Translations under genes and position numbers: made by a program
Virus record (IMG/VR): IMGVR_UViG_3300022707_001484
Location: 1-50,074 of that record
Source of the DNA: a virus
Strand: one strand, 5' to 3'
Length of the DNA stretch: 50,074 bases
Shown here: positions 24,220-31,995 of the stretch, one piece after another
Layout of the letters: each line of letters starts with the position of its first letter
Position numbering within the stretch: the first letter of the stretch is position 1
Notes under the pieces: generated by a model
Seen by the model: only the letters and a program-made list of their open reading frames with translations
Database searches by the model: none
Told to the model about the DNA's origin: nothing

Positions 24220-24848
24220 TGTTAGAAGAGGTATGTAAGGAGCAGTTGTCCCAAGAATGGTTTGAGGCACGATGGGGCAAAGTAACAGGGACGTCATTGA
24301 AAAACGCAATTGATACGGCCGCAAAACAAAGCACTTTAATGATGCAAGTTGTTGCTGAGAAAATGTCTGTTTTAGAAATAATCGAACTCAACACACCGGC
24401 AGTTAATCGAGGTTTGGATTTAGAAGCAGTAGCTTTAGACCAAGTTTGCAGGAAGACAAAGATTAAATTTGAAACCACTGGATTTCTAGCATCAAAAGCA
24501 ATACCTGAATTTGGCTTTTCACCTGATGGAATCTTTAAAAAAGACGGAAAAATAATAGGTGGAGTAGAAATAAAATGCCCGTCTCAGAAAAAGCATATCG
24601 AATACATGCTTGGTGATGCAGTACCAAAAGACTATAAAGGCCAAGTTTTATCGCCATTCGTTGCAAGTGATGACGTTGAATGGTGGTACTTTGCAAGCTT
24701 TGACGACAGATTTTATCAGAGAGAATTATTTTTGCACAAAGTCGAACGCAAAGATATTGAGGATCAAATCGAACCGGCACGAAAAAAACTTAAGCACCTT
24801 ATTGAAATGATTGAGACAACATATAAGAAGCTGAGCTATGGAGACTGA
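24219..24848 (+). CDS. YqaJ-type viral exonuclease
   Basis: The 209-residue protein is called from the ATG at 24219 because it overlaps the upstream TAA; a start at 24147 lies far inside the preceding gene. Motifs of the PD-(D/E)XK lambda-exonuclease/YqaJ group are visible: EWFEARWGKVTGTS (13-26), NRGLDLEAVALD with E69, FGFSPDGIF with D103, GGVEIKCPS with E117 and K119, and a YKGQVLSPF helix with the conserved Gln. It digests duplex DNA 5' to 3' in homologous systems. No obvious single-strand annealing protein such as RecT lies beside it. Confidence 0.8.
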   Translation: MLEEVCKEQLSQEWFEARWGKVTGTSLKNAIDTAAKQSTLMMQVVAEKMSVLEIIELNTPAVNRGLDLEAVALDQVCRKTKIKFETTGFLASKAIPEFGFSPDGIFKKDGKIIGGVEIKCPSQKKHIEYMLGDAVPKDYKGQVLSPFVASDDVEWWYFASFDDRFYQRELFLHKVERKDIEDQIEPARKKLKHLIEMIETTYKKLSYGD

Positions 24849-25092
24849 AAAAATAACCGACATAATCAACGAAAAAACGTCGCTATGTGAATACCATACT
24901 CTAGGGGCTTATGATTTAAAAGAATTGATTGAACGCTGTGAAAATTACCTCATTATTCTTTGGATTAAACCATATGAGGGAGGCGAAACCGAACTCTTTA
25001 TCGATCGAGATCGTTTTATTGAATGTTTAGAAACATATGATCACAATCGATATCGAATTCAAATGGGCATAGATCAGATATTTATAGGATAA
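24838..25092 (+). CDS. Unknown early protein
   Basis: The 84-residue protein overlaps the exonuclease by 11 bases and is probably co-translated. It is acidic and helix-strand mixed (LKELIERCENYLIILWIKPYEGGETELFID, in outline 24-53). No motif recognised. A terminator follows. Confidence 0.55.
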   Translation: METEKITDIINEKTSLCEYHTLGAYDLKELIERCENYLIILWIKPYEGGETELFIDRDRFIECLETYDHNRYRIQMGIDQIFIG

Positions 25093-25125
25093 GTTTTTAA
25101 AAATTAAAGCATACATCGCAACACG

Positions 25126-25160
25126 GCCGGCTCAGATTATTATTTGAGTCGGCTTTTTTT
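25126..25160 (+). terminator. Rho-independent terminator after the exonuclease unit
   Basis: GCCGGCTCA pairs with TGAGTCGGC (one G-U pair), loop of ten bases, followed by seven Ts. Confidence 0.85.
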
Positions 25161-25189
25161 ATTTAAATTTTTTGTTATCGGATTTATGG

Positions 25190-25217
25190 TTGACGAACTT
25201 TAGGAATAAGTTAATAT
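25190..25217 (+). promoter_or_regulatory. Sigma70-type promoter for leader RNA
   Basis: TTGACG and TAATAT are separated by 16 bases. GTTATCGGATTT, shared with 22786, lies five bases upstream of the -35. A second terminator-like structure follows within 100 bases, so this promoter first makes a short leader. Confidence 0.55.
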
Positions 25218-25221
25218 TGTG

Positions 25222-25319
25222 AATATGAAACCGCTTAATTATTTGCAAAAATTATATTTGGCCCGATCCTAACAAGTCTCTTAGCGGTTTCATGTTGGGA
25301 TTTGGGCCTTCTTTTTTTT
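25222..25319 (+). ncRNA. Crossed-stem leader RNA with terminator
   Basis: Two long pairings cross. Stem 1 is AATATGAAACCGCT (25222-25235) with AGCGGTTTCATGTT (25283-25296). Stem 2 is GGCCCGATCC (25260-25269) with GGATTTGGGCC (25298-25308), followed by TTCTTTTTTTT. The 3' strand of stem 1 lies in the loop of stem 2, so the two are either a pseudoknot or mutually exclusive. Stem 2 alone is an intrinsic terminator. A similar arrangement exists at 39405. It may be a riboswitch-like attenuator or an independent small RNA. Confidence 0.6.
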
Positions 25320-25334
25320 GAAAGGCTATGTGTA

Positions 25335-25724
25335 ATGAGCGATAAATCCAAATTGAATTTGATTCATGAAGAGACTGGGTCTCCTCCTGGATATTTTCCA
25401 AATAAGGCTAATCTTATTACTGTTGAAGCTGCTAACGAAATTATCCAACACTGGTACGACAAAGAGTTTAGCGTGGGCTACACTTGCGAATCTTTCGTTA
25501 AGCAATTTGATTGGTCCTGTATTGCTGAAGAAAAACAAGATAACGACACCCACCGCATAATCTACAAAATCGAATCTTTGAAAAAGGAAAAGCCAAAATG
25601 TGGAAGTTGTTCTTTCTACAAAGCTATGAGAGCAGACGAACTAGCCAGGAAATTCGGTGGCACTTGTAAATATTGCATGGAATGCGGAGAACCAATATTT
25701 CGATCAAAAACTCGGTTTAAATAA
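25335..25724 (+). CDS. Zinc-ribbon protein downstream of leader RNA
   Basis: The 129-residue protein is called from the ATG at 25335; an in-frame TTG at 25302 lies inside the terminator. Residues 1-85 are helical with no known motif. The C-terminal 45 residues hold CGSCSFYKAMRADEL and CKYCMECGEPIF, six cysteines forming one or two zinc sites. As the first gene after the crossed-stem leader it is the natural target of that regulation. Confidence 0.6.
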   Translation: MSDKSKLNLIHEETGSPPGYFPNKANLITVEAANEIIQHWYDKEFSVGYTCESFVKQFDWSCIAEEKQDNDTHRIIYKIESLKKEKPKCGSCSFYKAMRADELARKFGGTCKYCMECGEPIFRSKTRFK

Positions 25725-25749
25725 TGTCTCAAGAAATCAAGGAATAATC

Positions 25750-25914
25750 ATGATCTTCTGCAAAATATGCTTCTTCTGGCAAATAATAGTTTTGATCCTT
25801 TGCATACTTTTAACGCAAAAAGAAGAGGATAATTCACAAATTCAAATGTGTCTTTTATTAGTTCTTTTACCTTCATTGATTACAACTTATTACTTGATTT
25901 GGGGGCAATATTGA
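25750..25914 (+). CDS. Small two-helix membrane protein
   Basis: The 54-residue protein starts at the ATG following CAAGGAATAATC. It has two hydrophobic segments, IIVLILCILL (about residues 12-21, extended upstream) and MCLLLVLLPSLITTYYLIW (about 33-51), separated by a charged QKEEDNSQ turn. Its stop codon overlaps the next start. Function unknown; early membrane proteins may affect superinfection. Confidence 0.5.
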   Translation: MIFCKICFFWQIIVLILCILLTQKEEDNSQIQMCLLLVLLPSLITTYYLIWGQY

Positions 25915-26477
25915 TGGATATTGATGTGGTTAAAAACGGAACTGTCTATAGAAAATGCTGCAAATGTTCTCTGCCAAAAGAAATATCCTGTTTTGGCAGA
26001 GAAAAAAATCGTTATGGAAACACGTTTACACGTTCGACTTGCAAGGAATGCAGAAAGCCAAAGGGCGAGGCTTTAAAAAGACATAAGGAACAAATAAATA
26101 AATACCAACAAGATCCAGAAAACAAACGCACAGCCCAAGTATCGAGTCTAAAGAGAATGAGGACGGAAAAAGGAAGATTAAGAAGAAAATTTCAAAAAAT
26201 AGGAAAAAATTATCCCGCTTCTCTTGCCAGTAGGGGTCATGAATGGGAGCGAAAAAACAGGGAAAGGGCCAATGTTGCAACTAATATTTATCGCAAAATA
26301 AAGGCTGGAAAAATAACAAAGCCCACTCATTGCCCAGAATGTCAAAAATTAACTCCAACAAAAAACATGCAAGTTGATATCGATGAAAATTTGGATTTCG
26401 TCGGTTGGCTATGTTCGTGGTGTAAGGGAGAGAGAAGGATAAAAAACAACATGGGGTTAAATAATGGCCCGAGCTAG
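25914..26477 (+). CDS. Degenerate HNH-like zinc protein
   Basis: The 187-residue protein is called from the ATG at 25914. It begins with CCKCSLPKEISCFGREKN and TRSTCKECRK, the zinc module often found at the N-terminus of phage HNH proteins, then a very basic helical linker. Near residues 150-180, THCPECQKLTPTKNMQVDID and GWLCSWCKGERR match the scaffold of the phage HNH family with CxxC pairs. The histidines expected at the catalytic positions are missing (QVDIDEN). It is probably a DNA-binding protein without nuclease activity. Confidence 0.5.
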   Translation: MDIDVVKNGTVYRKCCKCSLPKEISCFGREKNRYGNTFTRSTCKECRKPKGEALKRHKEQINKYQQDPENKRTAQVSSLKRMRTEKGRLRRKFQKIGKNYPASLASRGHEWERKNRERANVATNIYRKIKAGKITKPTHCPECQKLTPTKNMQVDIDENLDFVGWLCSWCKGERRIKNNMGLNNGPS

Positions 26478-27198
26478 AAATCTTAAGCCCGCTTCTTGTG
26501 AAAACGAGGTTTTGGCCAAATTAACACCACATGTTAGGCTTTTATGGGCATTCCTACCTTGTCACGCAGATTGTGAGGGAAAGCTAGAAGATAGGCCAAC
26601 GAGACTTCATATAAAAATATTCCCATATGAGCCAAAATTGAAATTTAATGACATGCTGCAAACTCTTCATGACAAGAAATTCATAACCAGATATGAGGTT
26701 GACGGGGAAAAATTCATTTGGATAAACAAATTTTTAGACCACCAATCTCCAACCACCAAAGAGAAGGCAAAAGGGTCTAATATCCCTGATTATGATTCAA
26801 ATTCCCATGGGACGTTACCGGAACATAACGGGGATAATACCGGTTTGGCCTTAACCCTTAACCCTAAACCCTTAACCCTTAACCCTAAACCCCTAGAGAT
26901 TGAAAATAAAATTAATGAAATTGGTGAGTATTATAAAAAAAATATAAATCCACAAGAAATATCGTCAGGGAAAAGAAATCTAAAAAAAATAGCGACAACG
27001 ACAAATATCGACAAATTATTTCAATACGTCAAAAACTATCACAATTCAACAAAACATAATTCAGGGACTCAATACAAAATCAGAATGAGAAATTTTTTCG
27101 GAAGAGATCGCAGATTTGAAGATTACAAAGAATTTGTCAATCCAAGCCAATATTCAAAAGATTCAGACACTTTTGAACTTCCAAAGTTAGGCCAATAA
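26464..27198 (+). CDS. Phage replication initiator / replisome organiser
   Basis: The 244-residue protein has an N-terminal winged-helix region typical of phage initiators: MARARNLKPASCENEVLAKL, RLLWAFLPCHADCEGKLEDRP and IKIFPYEPKLKFNDML, followed by a short strand-wing (FITRYEV). The centre contains a seven-residue repeat LTLNPKP twice, encoded by a 21-bp tandem repeat. The C-terminal part is helical and basic with YKIRMRNFFGRDRRFEDY, like DnaD/DnaT-type domains that contact helicase or loader. The helicase gene follows with a one-base overlap. It likely binds the origin and loads the helicase. Confidence 0.75.
   Translation: MARARNLKPASCENEVLAKLTPHVRLLWAFLPCHADCEGKLEDRPTRLHIKIFPYEPKLKFNDMLQTLHDKKFITRYEVDGEKFIWINKFLDHQSPTTKEKAKGSNIPDYDSNSHGTLPEHNGDNTGLALTLNPKPLTLNPKPLEIENKINEIGEYYKKNINPQEISSGKRNLKKIATTTNIDKLFQYVKNYHNSTKHNSGTQYKIRMRNFFGRDRRFEDYKEFVNPSQYSKDSDTFELPKLGQ
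26851..26892 (+). repeat. Telomere-like tandem repeats inside the initiator gene
   Basis: Six 7-mers, TTAACCC TTAACCC TAAACCC twice over, form two perfect 21-bp direct repeats. The repeat length keeps the reading frame. In lambda-type phages the origin iterons lie inside the initiator gene, so this may be the replication origin. Confidence 0.7.
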
Positions 27199-28496
27199 TG
27201 AAATACACCGCCGAACAATCAGAAAAAGCTTTTATAGGCTGCTTGATTCTAGACCCTGAATTGCTAGAAGTCGTTAATGACAAAGGACTTACGCCAGCTT
27301 GGCTTAAAGACGGCAAACATAAAAGGATCTTTGAAATCCTGTTAGAAGCCTTTGATGAGGGCAAAGAACTCGATCCAAACACAATCTCAGATAAAGGCGT
27401 CGACTACTCAATCCTGACAGAATTAATGGACAGCGTCACTAGCACGTCAAATTTCGACGAACACGCATACAACATAGGGTTAGCCCGTTTAAACGAAGCG
27501 ATTCAAAATAGGCTTCTACGCGATCCTGAGAACCCACAATCGGTTAGAGGGTTAATTGATTCTTTTGAGAACAGGTTTTCGGACAAAAAGATTGTCAGGG
27601 TCAGCGATATTGCAAAAAAAATTGCTGAAGAGGTTATCAACGAGAATCCAGATATCGAAATGAATCTACCATGGAACAATTTAAACCAACTTTTAAGCGG
27701 AATTCAGCGCAAAAAGCTTTATTTCGTCGGTGGTTTACCAGGGCATAGAAAAACTGATTTCGTCATAAATATCTCTGATCACATTTTGAAACAGGGATTT
27801 AAGGTTCTGCATTGTGATTATGAAATGGGCGAATCAGACACTTTTAAACGATATCTGACAAAACGAAAAGAGATTCCAAATACTTGGATTGACACAAGAC
27901 GCGATAAGTGGGGAAATGTTCTAACCGCTGATGTTCGAGAAGTCATGTCAAATCACACAAGTGAGTACGGCAAAGAGATTGACGAAAATTTGAAGATCGT
28001 TTGTTATCGCAAAATCAATGAAATCAAATCAATTGCCAAATCTATGCAAGCAGACGTTATTGTGATTGACCACATTCAATTATTTTGCGAAGAGCACCCC
28101 ATGAGAAAAGGTTCGACCAATGCAACACATATAAATAATCTATGCCGCAGATTAAAGAAATTGGCCATGGAATTGGACATTGCAATTATTTGTCCAAGTC
28201 AAATCGACAAAAATATGGAGGGACCGCCGAGAAAGAAGGATTTCAAAGAATCGGCCGGAATGATGGAAAACGGAGACGTCTTGATTGGGATCTGGTGGCC
28301 ACATGCAGAACAGAAAAAGAAATCAAGTCGGGGCGTTGAATGCCTAATGAACTTTTTTGAATATGTGCTTGCAAAGCATAGGGGCGGTCCGGTTGGAAGA
28401 GACGATTTGGAATGTCAACCAGATACCGGACTAATGAAAGAGTTTTCAAAAAGAGAAGAGCCAAGCAATTATTATGACAAGGACGCAGAATTATGA
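27198..28496 (+). CDS. DnaB-like replicative helicase
   Basis: The 432-residue protein has a DnaB N-terminal-like helical domain (EQSEKAFIGCLILDPELLE, residues 6-24) and a RecA-type core. Walker A reads GLPGHRKTDF (179-188), with Arg where the usual GK motif has Gly; Walker B is DVIVIDHIQLF (286-296); CPSQIDKN (332-339) corresponds to the conserved SQ motif; and LAKHRGGPVGRDDL (near 395) fits the arginine-finger region. It unwinds DNA at the phage replication fork. The primase is not apparent nearby, so the host primase is probably used. Confidence 0.8.
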   Translation: MKYTAEQSEKAFIGCLILDPELLEVVNDKGLTPAWLKDGKHKRIFEILLEAFDEGKELDPNTISDKGVDYSILTELMDSVTSTSNFDEHAYNIGLARLNEAIQNRLLRDPENPQSVRGLIDSFENRFSDKKIVRVSDIAKKIAEEVINENPDIEMNLPWNNLNQLLSGIQRKKLYFVGGLPGHRKTDFVINISDHILKQGFKVLHCDYEMGESDTFKRYLTKRKEIPNTWIDTRRDKWGNVLTADVREVMSNHTSEYGKEIDENLKIVCYRKINEIKSIAKSMQADVIVIDHIQLFCEEHPMRKGSTNATHINNLCRRLKKLAMELDIAIICPSQIDKNMEGPPRKKDFKESAGMMENGDVLIGIWWPHAEQKKKSSRGVECLMNFFEYVLAKHRGGPVGRDDLECQPDTGLMKEFSKREEPSNYYDKDAEL

Positions 28497-28699
28497 AATT
28501 TAAATTTTTTCACAAATATCCACCCAATGAAGTGATTTATGCAAAACTTGAGGAATGGGCAGAAAAAGGAATTGGAGACAAGCCAAGGGAACGGCCGGTC
28601 GATCTTTTGTTTAATAATTATGGCATGGGTTACAAATTAGCGGTCGAGTATCAAAAAGAATTCTATGAAAGACAGAAATTGAAAAGGAGCGAAAAGTGA
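28493..28699 (+). CDS. Unknown small early protein
   Basis: The 68-residue protein overlaps the helicase by four bases (ATGA). It is basic and helical with KYPPNEVIYAKLEEWAEKGIG. No motif recognised. Being coupled to the helicase, it may belong to the replication set. Confidence 0.55.
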   Translation: MKFKFFHKYPPNEVIYAKLEEWAEKGIGDKPRERPVDLLFNNYGMGYKLAVEYQKEFYERQKLKRSEK

Positions 28700-28893
28700 A
28701 ATATTCAGAAGTTATACAAGGGAAAGTATTTGCCCATGAAGATCAAATGTATATCAAATCTGGTGGCGTAAAGTGTGTTGGCTTGACCGGCGCAATGGCG
28801 GGCCAAGAAATGGCATTTCTAGCCGAACAGAGCATTTACGTTTTAGACACAGCAAAAATAACAGTCAAAAACGAAGTGGAGATTGGAATATGA
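28696..28893 (+). CDS. Unknown small early protein (GTG start)
   Basis: The 65-residue protein starts at GTG, with AAAAGGAGCG eight bases upstream, which decides the start. It is strand-rich (VIQGKVFAHEDQMYIKSGG). It ends overlapping the next ATG. Function unknown. Confidence 0.55.
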   Translation: MKYSEVIQGKVFAHEDQMYIKSGGVKCVGLTGAMAGQEMAFLAEQSIYVLDTAKITVKNEVEIGI

Positions 28894-29456
28894 GAAAGCC
28901 AATTGCAATTTCGGAGTCCGTTTACCAGTGGACTATTGTTTGTGATGACGGATCAATTTGGAGTAAGCCAAGCGAAAAAGATTGGGTCCGTTTGAAACCT
29001 ATTCCTCAAGACCAAAACGCTCATGAAAAAGATATCCAAGGATATAAAGATAAAATTTCAGAATTAAAAAATAATCGTGAAACCTTATTGAAAGAACAAT
29101 TGGAAGAAAACGAGGAATTAAAAACGAAATTATCTAATTTAGAAAAAATTCTAAAACTTCGAGGCGGAGAGGCCGAAAGACATAGCCTTGAAATGGATCA
29201 TATTAAAAACGTTGAACTCCCTAATTTACAAATGAAAAATGAAACGTTACGACAAGCTATAGATCAGAACAAAATGCCAGGAGAAATAATTGCTAATAAT
29301 GATTCTCGAATTGTCGATTTAAAGAAAAAGTTTTCAGGTTTTGTAGAAGACTATGAAAGAGTCAAAAGGGTTGCTTTAGGAGAAACCCGTATAAGCATGG
29401 GAATAATCAGGCGGGCATTTTCTGACTTGGATAGTTGTATTGAGGTTTTAAAATGA
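28890..29456 (+). CDS. Coiled-coil protein
   Basis: The 188-residue protein is called from the ATG at 28890, overlapping the upstream stop as ATGA. After a short strand-rich N-terminus (VYQWTIVCDDGSIWSKPSEKDW) comes a long heptad-rich coiled coil from about residue 45 to 120 (LLKEQLEENEELKTKLSNLEK). The C-terminal 50 residues are helical. No enzyme motif is visible. Confidence 0.55.
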   Translation: MRKPIAISESVYQWTIVCDDGSIWSKPSEKDWVRLKPIPQDQNAHEKDIQGYKDKISELKNNRETLLKEQLEENEELKTKLSNLEKILKLRGGEAERHSLEMDHIKNVELPNLQMKNETLRQAIDQNKMPGEIIANNDSRIVDLKKKFSGFVEDYERVKRVALGETRISMGIIRRAFSDLDSCIEVLK

Positions 29457-29932
29457 TCTTCGATCAAATAGTTATTCCGGGCCAAGTAATTTCTAAAAAG
29501 AATACTCAACGAGTAACTAGCTATGGTGGTCATTCAAGTATTCGAGCAAGTAAAGCTTATGAAGCATGGGAAAAATCAGCAAAAATATTTATGGCCGGAA
29601 GAATAAAATTTAAGAAAGTTTATCCTATTTTTCTCCATTTTGAATTTGTTATGAAGAATGATAGAGGGTGGGATTGGAACAACCTTAGTCAGGGGCCGCA
29701 AGATATTTTAGTTCAAATGGGAATCATGGCAGAAGATAACTATAGATATTGCATTCCAGTGTTTTTTGGAAAATATGCGGGCGTTTATAAAGACAAAGAT
29801 AATCCAAGACTGACTTTGACATTCACAGATTTAGAAGAATTGAGAAAGCCTGATTTTCTTGAAGGTGAAGAGGCAAAATTAAATCATTACAAGCACCTTG
29901 CAGAAGTTGCCGAGAAAAAGAAGGGGAAATAA
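29453..29932 (+). CDS. RusA-like Holliday junction resolvase
   Basis: The 159-residue protein has VIPGQVISKKNTQRV (7-21) at the N-terminus, YEAWEKSA (36-43), and DRGWDWNNLSQGPQDILVQMG (70-90) followed by EDNYRY (94-99). These match the RusA pattern with acidic residues D74, D84 and D95 available for metal binding; the usual DxDN reads DWNN, so one aspartate is Asn. It resolves branched DNA arising in recombination and replication. The neighbours fit this role. Confidence 0.7.
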   Translation: MIFDQIVIPGQVISKKNTQRVTSYGGHSSIRASKAYEAWEKSAKIFMAGRIKFKKVYPIFLHFEFVMKNDRGWDWNNLSQGPQDILVQMGIMAEDNYRYCIPVFFGKYAGVYKDKDNPRLTLTFTDLEELRKPDFLEGEEAKLNHYKHLAEVAEKKKGK

Positions 29933-29933
29933 A

Positions 29934-30230
29934 ATGGAATCAAAAAAGTTAATGGAAGAAATAAACAAATTATCATTGGAAGTGTCATTACTGGCAACGA
30001 GTAAGTGTGAAAAAAGAAACGTCCCCGCTTCATGCGTCCCCACAGTTTTATTAGCTTCACTTCAAACCGCGATTGTCGCTAACTGTTTAATTGTGCTGGA
30101 AGAGTATGGAAGAGAAGATTGTAATGCTTTTTTCAAAAATATGAATGACCAAATCAAGGTCATGGGCGAAGAAATTAACGAATATCTAAATGAAGAAATC
30201 AAAAACTTTAACAAAGAAAGCAAAAGGTAA
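29934..30230 (+). CDS. Unknown helical protein
   Basis: The 98-residue protein starts at the ATG at 29934, two bases after the RusA stop and with AAGGGG upstream. It is mainly helical, with a hydrophobic stretch VPTVLLASLQTAIVANCLIVL (about 35-55) that might be a buried helix or a membrane segment, and an acidic-basic C-terminal tail. Function unknown. Confidence 0.55.
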   Translation: MESKKLMEEINKLSLEVSLLATSKCEKRNVPASCVPTVLLASLQTAIVANCLIVLEEYGREDCNAFFKNMNDQIKVMGEEINEYLNEEIKNFNKESKR

Positions 30231-30595
30231 TGAGAGATATTTTCACGCCAGAATTTGAACAGCATGCAATTAATCACCCTTTGGTCGGTATGCCGATAAA
30301 AGGCGACGGAGGGGCTTATTTAATTCCATATACAAATAAAAAAAATAAAACAGTCTTTTTAAATGTTCAAGTGAGCATTGGCGGCGGTTGGGATCATGTA
30401 AGTGTTTCTCTAAAAAATCGTTGTCCAAATTGGTTTGAAATGGATTATATAAAAAGACTGTTTTTTGAAGAAGATGAGATCGCTTATCAACTACACGTTA
30501 AGCCCGAAGATCATATAAATATTTTCAGATATTGTTTACATATTTGGAGGCCACAAAATCAAGAAATTCCATTACCGCCGGTGTATATGGTTTAA
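30230..30595 (+). CDS. DUF7694-like phage protein
   Basis: The 121-residue protein contains GGGWDHVSVSLKNRCPNWFEM (46-66), IKRLFFEEDEIAYQLHV and LHIWRPQNQEIPLPPVYMV at the C-terminus. This W.HVSVS...R.P.W.EM...FF...E...Q.H...LHLWRP...P.PP pattern is a recurrent phage early-protein family without known function. Histidines and acidic residues are conserved in that pattern, so an enzymatic role is possible. Confidence 0.6.
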   Translation: MRDIFTPEFEQHAINHPLVGMPIKGDGGAYLIPYTNKKNKTVFLNVQVSIGGGWDHVSVSLKNRCPNWFEMDYIKRLFFEEDEIAYQLHVKPEDHINIFRYCLHIWRPQNQEIPLPPVYMV

Positions 30596-30629
30596 TAAAA
30601 AAATTAAAGCCTAGCGAAAAGGAGCAAAA

Positions 30630-31040
30630 ATGGCTAAGAAAAAGAAAGAACAAGACGAAATTCAAGAAGAATTCAACGACGTACTTGCAGAAGTTAAAGC
30701 GGCGAAAACCGTTACTCAAAATAAGTTTTGGATTAAAGGTTTGAAAGAACGCAACGCAGAAAGAAATAGGGCTGTCAAAAAAGTTGAGAATCAGGTTTCG
30801 ACGGCAAACATGGGCGTTATATCAAATGTCAAGCTTGCAAAGAAAAATATGACTGAGCTTGAAAAAGTAATTGATGATTTGTCGGCATATATAAAAGACG
30901 TTACAGAAATTGTTCAAAAGCTGAATGATTTCAATGCAACATATCCAATGTTCAAAGACTATTTCACACACACAGCCGAATTCAATGTCGAAAAAGGGGC
31001 GATCGTATTGAAGGAAGTTAAAAAGAAGGAAGCAGAGTAA
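30630..31040 (+). CDS. Unknown basic helical protein
   Basis: The 136-residue protein has AAAAGGAGCAAAA before ATG. It is Lys/Glu-rich and coiled-coil-like, with ELEKVIDDLSAYIKDVTEIVQKLNDF (outline, about 73-98). Both ends are highly charged. Function unknown. Confidence 0.55.
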   Translation: MAKKKKEQDEIQEEFNDVLAEVKAAKTVTQNKFWIKGLKERNAERNRAVKKVENQVSTANMGVISNVKLAKKNMTELEKVIDDLSAYIKDVTEIVQKLNDFNATYPMFKDYFTHTAEFNVEKGAIVLKEVKKKEAE

Positions 31041-31062
31041 CCCCTGAGAAAGAGAGAGAGAA

Positions 31063-31236
31063 GTGGAGCAAACCGAAACAGAAGAAGCTAATTTAGAAGA
31101 AGAATATCAGGGTGTTCAAGAGGCCATGGCCGAACACCCTGATATTTATTTTGAAGTTAATAGCAAATATGACAAAAAGATAAGAATTTATCTTAAAGGA
31201 AAACTTGTATGGGAAAGCAAAGCGGTTGCAGCGTGA
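31063..31236 (+). CDS. Small acidic protein (GTG start)
   Basis: A 57-residue frame starts at GTG and ends in TGA inside the next gene. It has an acidic N-terminus (EQTETEEANLEEEYQG) and a strand-rich end, HPDIYFEVNSKYDKKIRIYLKGKLVW. The frame fills a gap of 168 bases and overlaps the next start, common here. The ribosome site (GAGAGAG) is weak, so the start is uncertain. Confidence 0.45.
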   Translation: MEQTETEEANLEEEYQGVQEAMAEHPDIYFEVNSKYDKKIRIYLKGKLVWESKAVAA

Positions 31237-31616
31237 TTAATTCAGATGAACGAAATGACAGTCTTTTGAATAAGCACCTTCGAGCAGAAGCAGAGGCGGA
31301 TAAATGGCAAGAAACATATGTTGAATCAGTCTTCATAACAACCGATTGTTTTGAGAATGAATTTTTTGTAGATAAATTCTGTGCCAATGTTAATTGGGAA
31401 ACAAACCCTGTTGATCTTGGTGAAGATTGCATGAATGCAATTTTAGCCTTTAGAGTTTTCAATGAACAAATCAGAAAGATTTTCAAAAGAGATTTGTCAA
31501 GGTACGTCACCTATTATTACTTCCATTGGGAAGACGGAAAAAATCAAGCAATTGCTTTGGAAACCGTGGAAGATTACAGCAATAAATTATTTGAAAGAGG
31601 AGTCAGGAGAAAATAA
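31209..31616 (+). CDS. Unknown early protein
   Basis: The 135-residue protein has AAAGGAAAA before its ATG. It is acidic and aromatic, with SVFITTDCFENEFFVDKFC and YVTYYYFHWEDGKNQAIAL. Three cysteines are present without zinc spacing. The stop overlaps the next start by one base. Confidence 0.55.
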   Translation: MGKQSGCSVINSDERNDSLLNKHLRAEAEADKWQETYVESVFITTDCFENEFFVDKFCANVNWETNPVDLGEDCMNAILAFRVFNEQIRKIFKRDLSRYVTYYYFHWEDGKNQAIALETVEDYSNKLFERGVRRK

Positions 31617-31798
31617 TGGATAGCATTGAGTTAGGTCAATATCTAAATGCCGGTGGAATTATTCGAGGTAGAGTTGAATCTTTGAAAAAATGCCATAGAG
31701 GAAAACCTGGATTTAGCAAAGAACAAAAAATAGACTTTTACCGTGAAGAAATAGTTGCTTGCCACGAATTAATTAAAGAATTAGAAAACGAGGTTTGA
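31616..31798 (+). CDS. Unknown small protein
   Basis: The 60-residue protein starts inside the previous TAATGG overlap and is helical (FSKEQKIDFYREEIVACHELIKELENEV, outline). One glycine-rich stretch, LNAGGIIRGRVES, lies near the N-terminus. No motif recognised. Confidence 0.5.
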   Translation: MDSIELGQYLNAGGIIRGRVESLKKCHRGKPGFSKEQKIDFYREEIVACHELIKELENEV

Positions 31799-31799
31799 A

Positions 31800-31979
31800 A
31801 TGAAAAGAGGTTTAAAAATGCATTCAGATGATTTTTTTAATAATTTTGACAAGGAACAAAAACAAATGATGAAGACGGGGCTTAAATTTGGTTGTTTGGC
31901 CGTGATTATCAATCTTGCAATGGTGTTGGCCGCCGTGGCCGGTATTTGTTGGATTGTTAAATATTTCTTCTTCTCATAA
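31800..31979 (+). CDS. Small single-pass membrane protein
   Basis: The 59-residue frame starts at 31800; an ATG six codons later (31818) has AAGAGG at the right distance and may be the real start. A membrane segment runs from about residue 31 to 55 (GCLAVIINLAMVLAAVAGIC and following). The N-terminus is charged and cytoplasmic. Function unknown. Confidence 0.5.
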   Translation: MKRGLKMHSDDFFNNFDKEQKQMMKTGLKFGCLAVIINLAMVLAAVAGICWIVKYFFFS

Positions 31980-31995
31980 AGAAAAGAGGTTTGAA

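Noticed and set aside
26851-26892. CRISPR array
   Set aside because: Repeats are directly adjacent without spacers and are in-frame coding sequence.
30532-30744. 70-residue open frame between 30230 and 30630 genes
   Set aside because: Overlaps two better genes in another frame and its start lacks a ribosome site.
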